Shown piece after piece: positions 62,284 through 64,000 of a stretch of 64,000 bases of DNA. Position 1 is the stretch's first letter. Every line of letters begins with the position of its first letter. The translations under genes and the position numbers were made by a program. Below the pieces are notes generated by a model. It was not told the origin of the DNA, made no database searches, and saw only the letters and a program-made list of their open reading frames with translations. Source of the stretch: Telmatactis stephensoni (lineage: Eukaryota; Cnidaria; Anthozoa; Actiniaria; Isophelliidae); the NCBI GenBank assembly GCA_029948255.1, contig JALIZF010001817.1, forward strand, positions 186,001 through 250,000. The letters run 5' to 3'.

Positions 62284-63919
62284 ATGAAGAGCGTGATTTT
62301 GTGTTTTGTTTATGTCAGTTTTGGGCTGGTTTTACGATGGACGACCAAGGCGTTTGGTGATAATCAGCTTTCTCTGTAAGTATATTCATTGTACTAAAAT
62401 GGAAACAAGGAAAAAATGCTGTTGAATCACTCCGAAAATTATCTCAAAGTTCAAACGAAAGTTCGAAAAAATTTTGGTCTCAAAATGCAAGAATCAGTCA
62501 GTATTCCTTTTGGGTCTTAGGCTGTTTCGCGCTCCGGCGCCTAATTGCTTTTACTTTGCTTAATTTGTTTTGCTTTGGTTGTTTGTTTGCTTTATTTTGT
62601 TGATGTTGCTATTGCTCGGCTAGCTGGTGGTGTTTTTGTTTACTTCAGTTTTCGTTTTGGAATCGTTATTGTAGTTTTTCTGTCTTTAATATATTTTCGT
62701 TGTTTTTGTAAGCTTTTAGAAATTTCTATCGTAAATGCTATCTAGTTATCGCCACGATTTTAACGCCTTATTGAATTATAAATTTATCTGTGTGAATCTG
62801 TCTGTTGAGTACTGAATGGTTTGGCGTGAAAACTGACGCCCCTATCTCTTTACACATTTTCCAGTGACCGCTCTTAGAAATAGTCTTGAAGCTTTCGTTA
62901 AATTTGATTTTGTAATTGCTATGGCACGACAAACTTGCCACAATACAGGCCCAGCCAACAATAAAATAATTATAACCGGAAAGCATCTTCTTCAACACGA
63001 TTTACTAGTTAGTTTATTATCAAGTGGATTTATTCTCGTCTTTCAATTTTTTTCTTTTTCAGGAAGCCATTCTCGGATCTCATAATTGTTCAATAAGAGG
63101 TTTAAAACAAAACAATATCGATTTATCTCCAAACTTGGTAGAAACACTTAACTTTTCCTCTTAAAATATAATGTTCCATGTTTTTCTTGAAATGTTTCTC
63201 TCAAAATCTCTGAAATCAATAGTCTGGGTTTTGATCAGCCGGTTCTTAATGTCTTGATTTGTTTTGATGTCTTTATCGAAAAGCAAAAAGCGGAAAAAAA
63301 TTTGTGTGACAAACATGGATTACAAAAAAGTGTAGTTGCGATCGCCGTATAATGCTATAGTTATTTGCACTTTTGCATTTGAAAAGTGTTTGTATGTCTA
63401 ATAAGGAACTTTGAAACACTTCCAAATTACCGTATAATCCTTTTTCAGCAAAATGTTTGTGTGTGTTTGCTTGTGTGCTTTCTTGCCGAAGGCAATATTG
63501 TATAATAAAAATAATTTCAAAAATCTAGATTAAAATAAAGGCTAAGGATTTCGAATCTTTTTAAAACACAGATTCAAACTTCTTCTGCATGGAAGATGCC
63601 TTTTAGCCGAAAACGTTTGGATCTTTTTTTCAAGTTTTAAATCAAAATTCTTAGCATTAATCTATTTATATTTTACAAAAGCGAATTACGCCAATTAATA
63701 CATTATTCATCCAAAACTCTTTAGTTTGGATGATCTGGATCGAATGGTACAGAATCAACCTACAAAACCCAACCAGTCTCATGTATGTATACATCGTGTT
63801 CCATACCGACAATGGCAAGTAAAGAGGTACTATAAACCAGTTGTGAAGACGCACAAAGTACCATGTACAGCTAAACGTAGCTTAAGTGCACGTCAAAGAA
63901 GACTCTGTGTACGATACAG
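62284..63919 (+). CDS. WNT: Wnt-family ligand, first two coding exons (3' partial)
   Basis: Exon 1 (62284-62375) reads MKSVILCFVYVSFGLVLRWT followed by TKAFGDNQLS and ends CT before GTAAGT. Exon 2 (63725-63919) follows CTCTTTAG, completes the split codon and reads LDDLDRMVQNQPTKPNQSHV and on to VPCTAKRSLSARQRRLCVRY before a GTACAG donor. Exon 1 is a signal peptide. The end of exon 2 fits the N-terminal Wnt signature, in which two cysteines 14 residues apart frame a Leu and an R-Q-R (compare the C-x-x-x-P-G-L-x-x-R-Q-x-x-x-C form). The rest of a Wnt (about 300 residues with the palmitoylated serine and many cysteines) would lie beyond the window, so the family call rests on one motif. The segment before it is unusually basic (RYYKPVVKTHK). 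Confidence 0.6.
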
Positions 63920-64000
63920 GTACAGTACGTCTTTTAAGGATTCTTAATGTACAATTAGTGACATCTTTCCAGTTGAATTGTAATTTTATTGGCTTTATAA

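Noticed and set aside
63053..63100. Alternative second exon of the Wnt-like gene after TTTTTCAG (KPFSDLIIVQ, stop)
   Set aside because: It is in phase with exon 1 but gives only ten residues and a stop. The exon at 63725 is longer and has the cysteine-framed motif. The short one could still be an alternative terminal exon.

Overview
The window looks like nuclear DNA of an early-branching animal, most likely an anthozoan cnidarian (coral or sea anemone). The reasons are small exons with GT-AG introns, an AT-rich background crowded with hairpin elements and microsatellites, and animal-specific gene families (FGF, Wnt, EVH1/Cobl, COX7A). No single base pattern proves the species, so the taxon is inference. 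Only a few of the open reading frames are real exons. I rebuilt the genes below by hand from splice sites and phase, and in every model the phases close without a frameshift.

Layout. At 1-2.1 kb there is a near-perfect hairpin element and then the last two exons of an unidentified plus-strand gene that starts outside the window. 5.9-9.6 kb (minus) holds a complete nine-exon gene for a 381-residue protein with IPGY-type motifs, probably an axonemal/sperm structural protein. 10.9-13.0 kb (minus) holds a three-exon COX7A-type cytochrome oxidase subunit gene. 15.2-26.0 kb (plus) holds an eleven-exon gene for a 1,860-residue protein that joins an EVH1 domain, a Cobl ubiquitin-like domain, a KRRAPPPP motif and a very long repetitive tail encoded by one 4-kb exon. 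This is the most unusual coding feature. 26-48 kb is gene-poor and rich in tandem repeats and foldback elements, with at best a spliced non-coding transcript near 40.7-43 kb. 48.1-49.6 kb and 56.9-60.0 kb hold two tandem paralogous secreted FGF genes with the same exon plan, including a 9-base first coding exon. 62.3 kb to the right edge holds the first two coding exons of what reads as a Wnt gene, cut by the window end.

Genes working together. The two FGFs and the Wnt-like gene lie in one orientation and form a small cluster of secreted signalling ligands. The other genes (cytoskeletal EVH1-Cobl, mitochondrial COX7A, cilium-type protein) are unrelated neighbours. The COX7A and EVH1-Cobl genes diverge from a shared 2.1-kb intergenic region.

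Mobile DNA. Non-autonomous elements dominate. They include a hAT-type MITE with an 8-bp target duplication beside a splice acceptor, mariner-type MITEs with TA duplications, a nested pair of TA-flanked hairpins, several long foldbacks, a LINE 3' remnant and a DIRS-type reverse transcriptase fragment inside an FGF intron. No CRISPR array, operon, tRNA or rRNA was seen.
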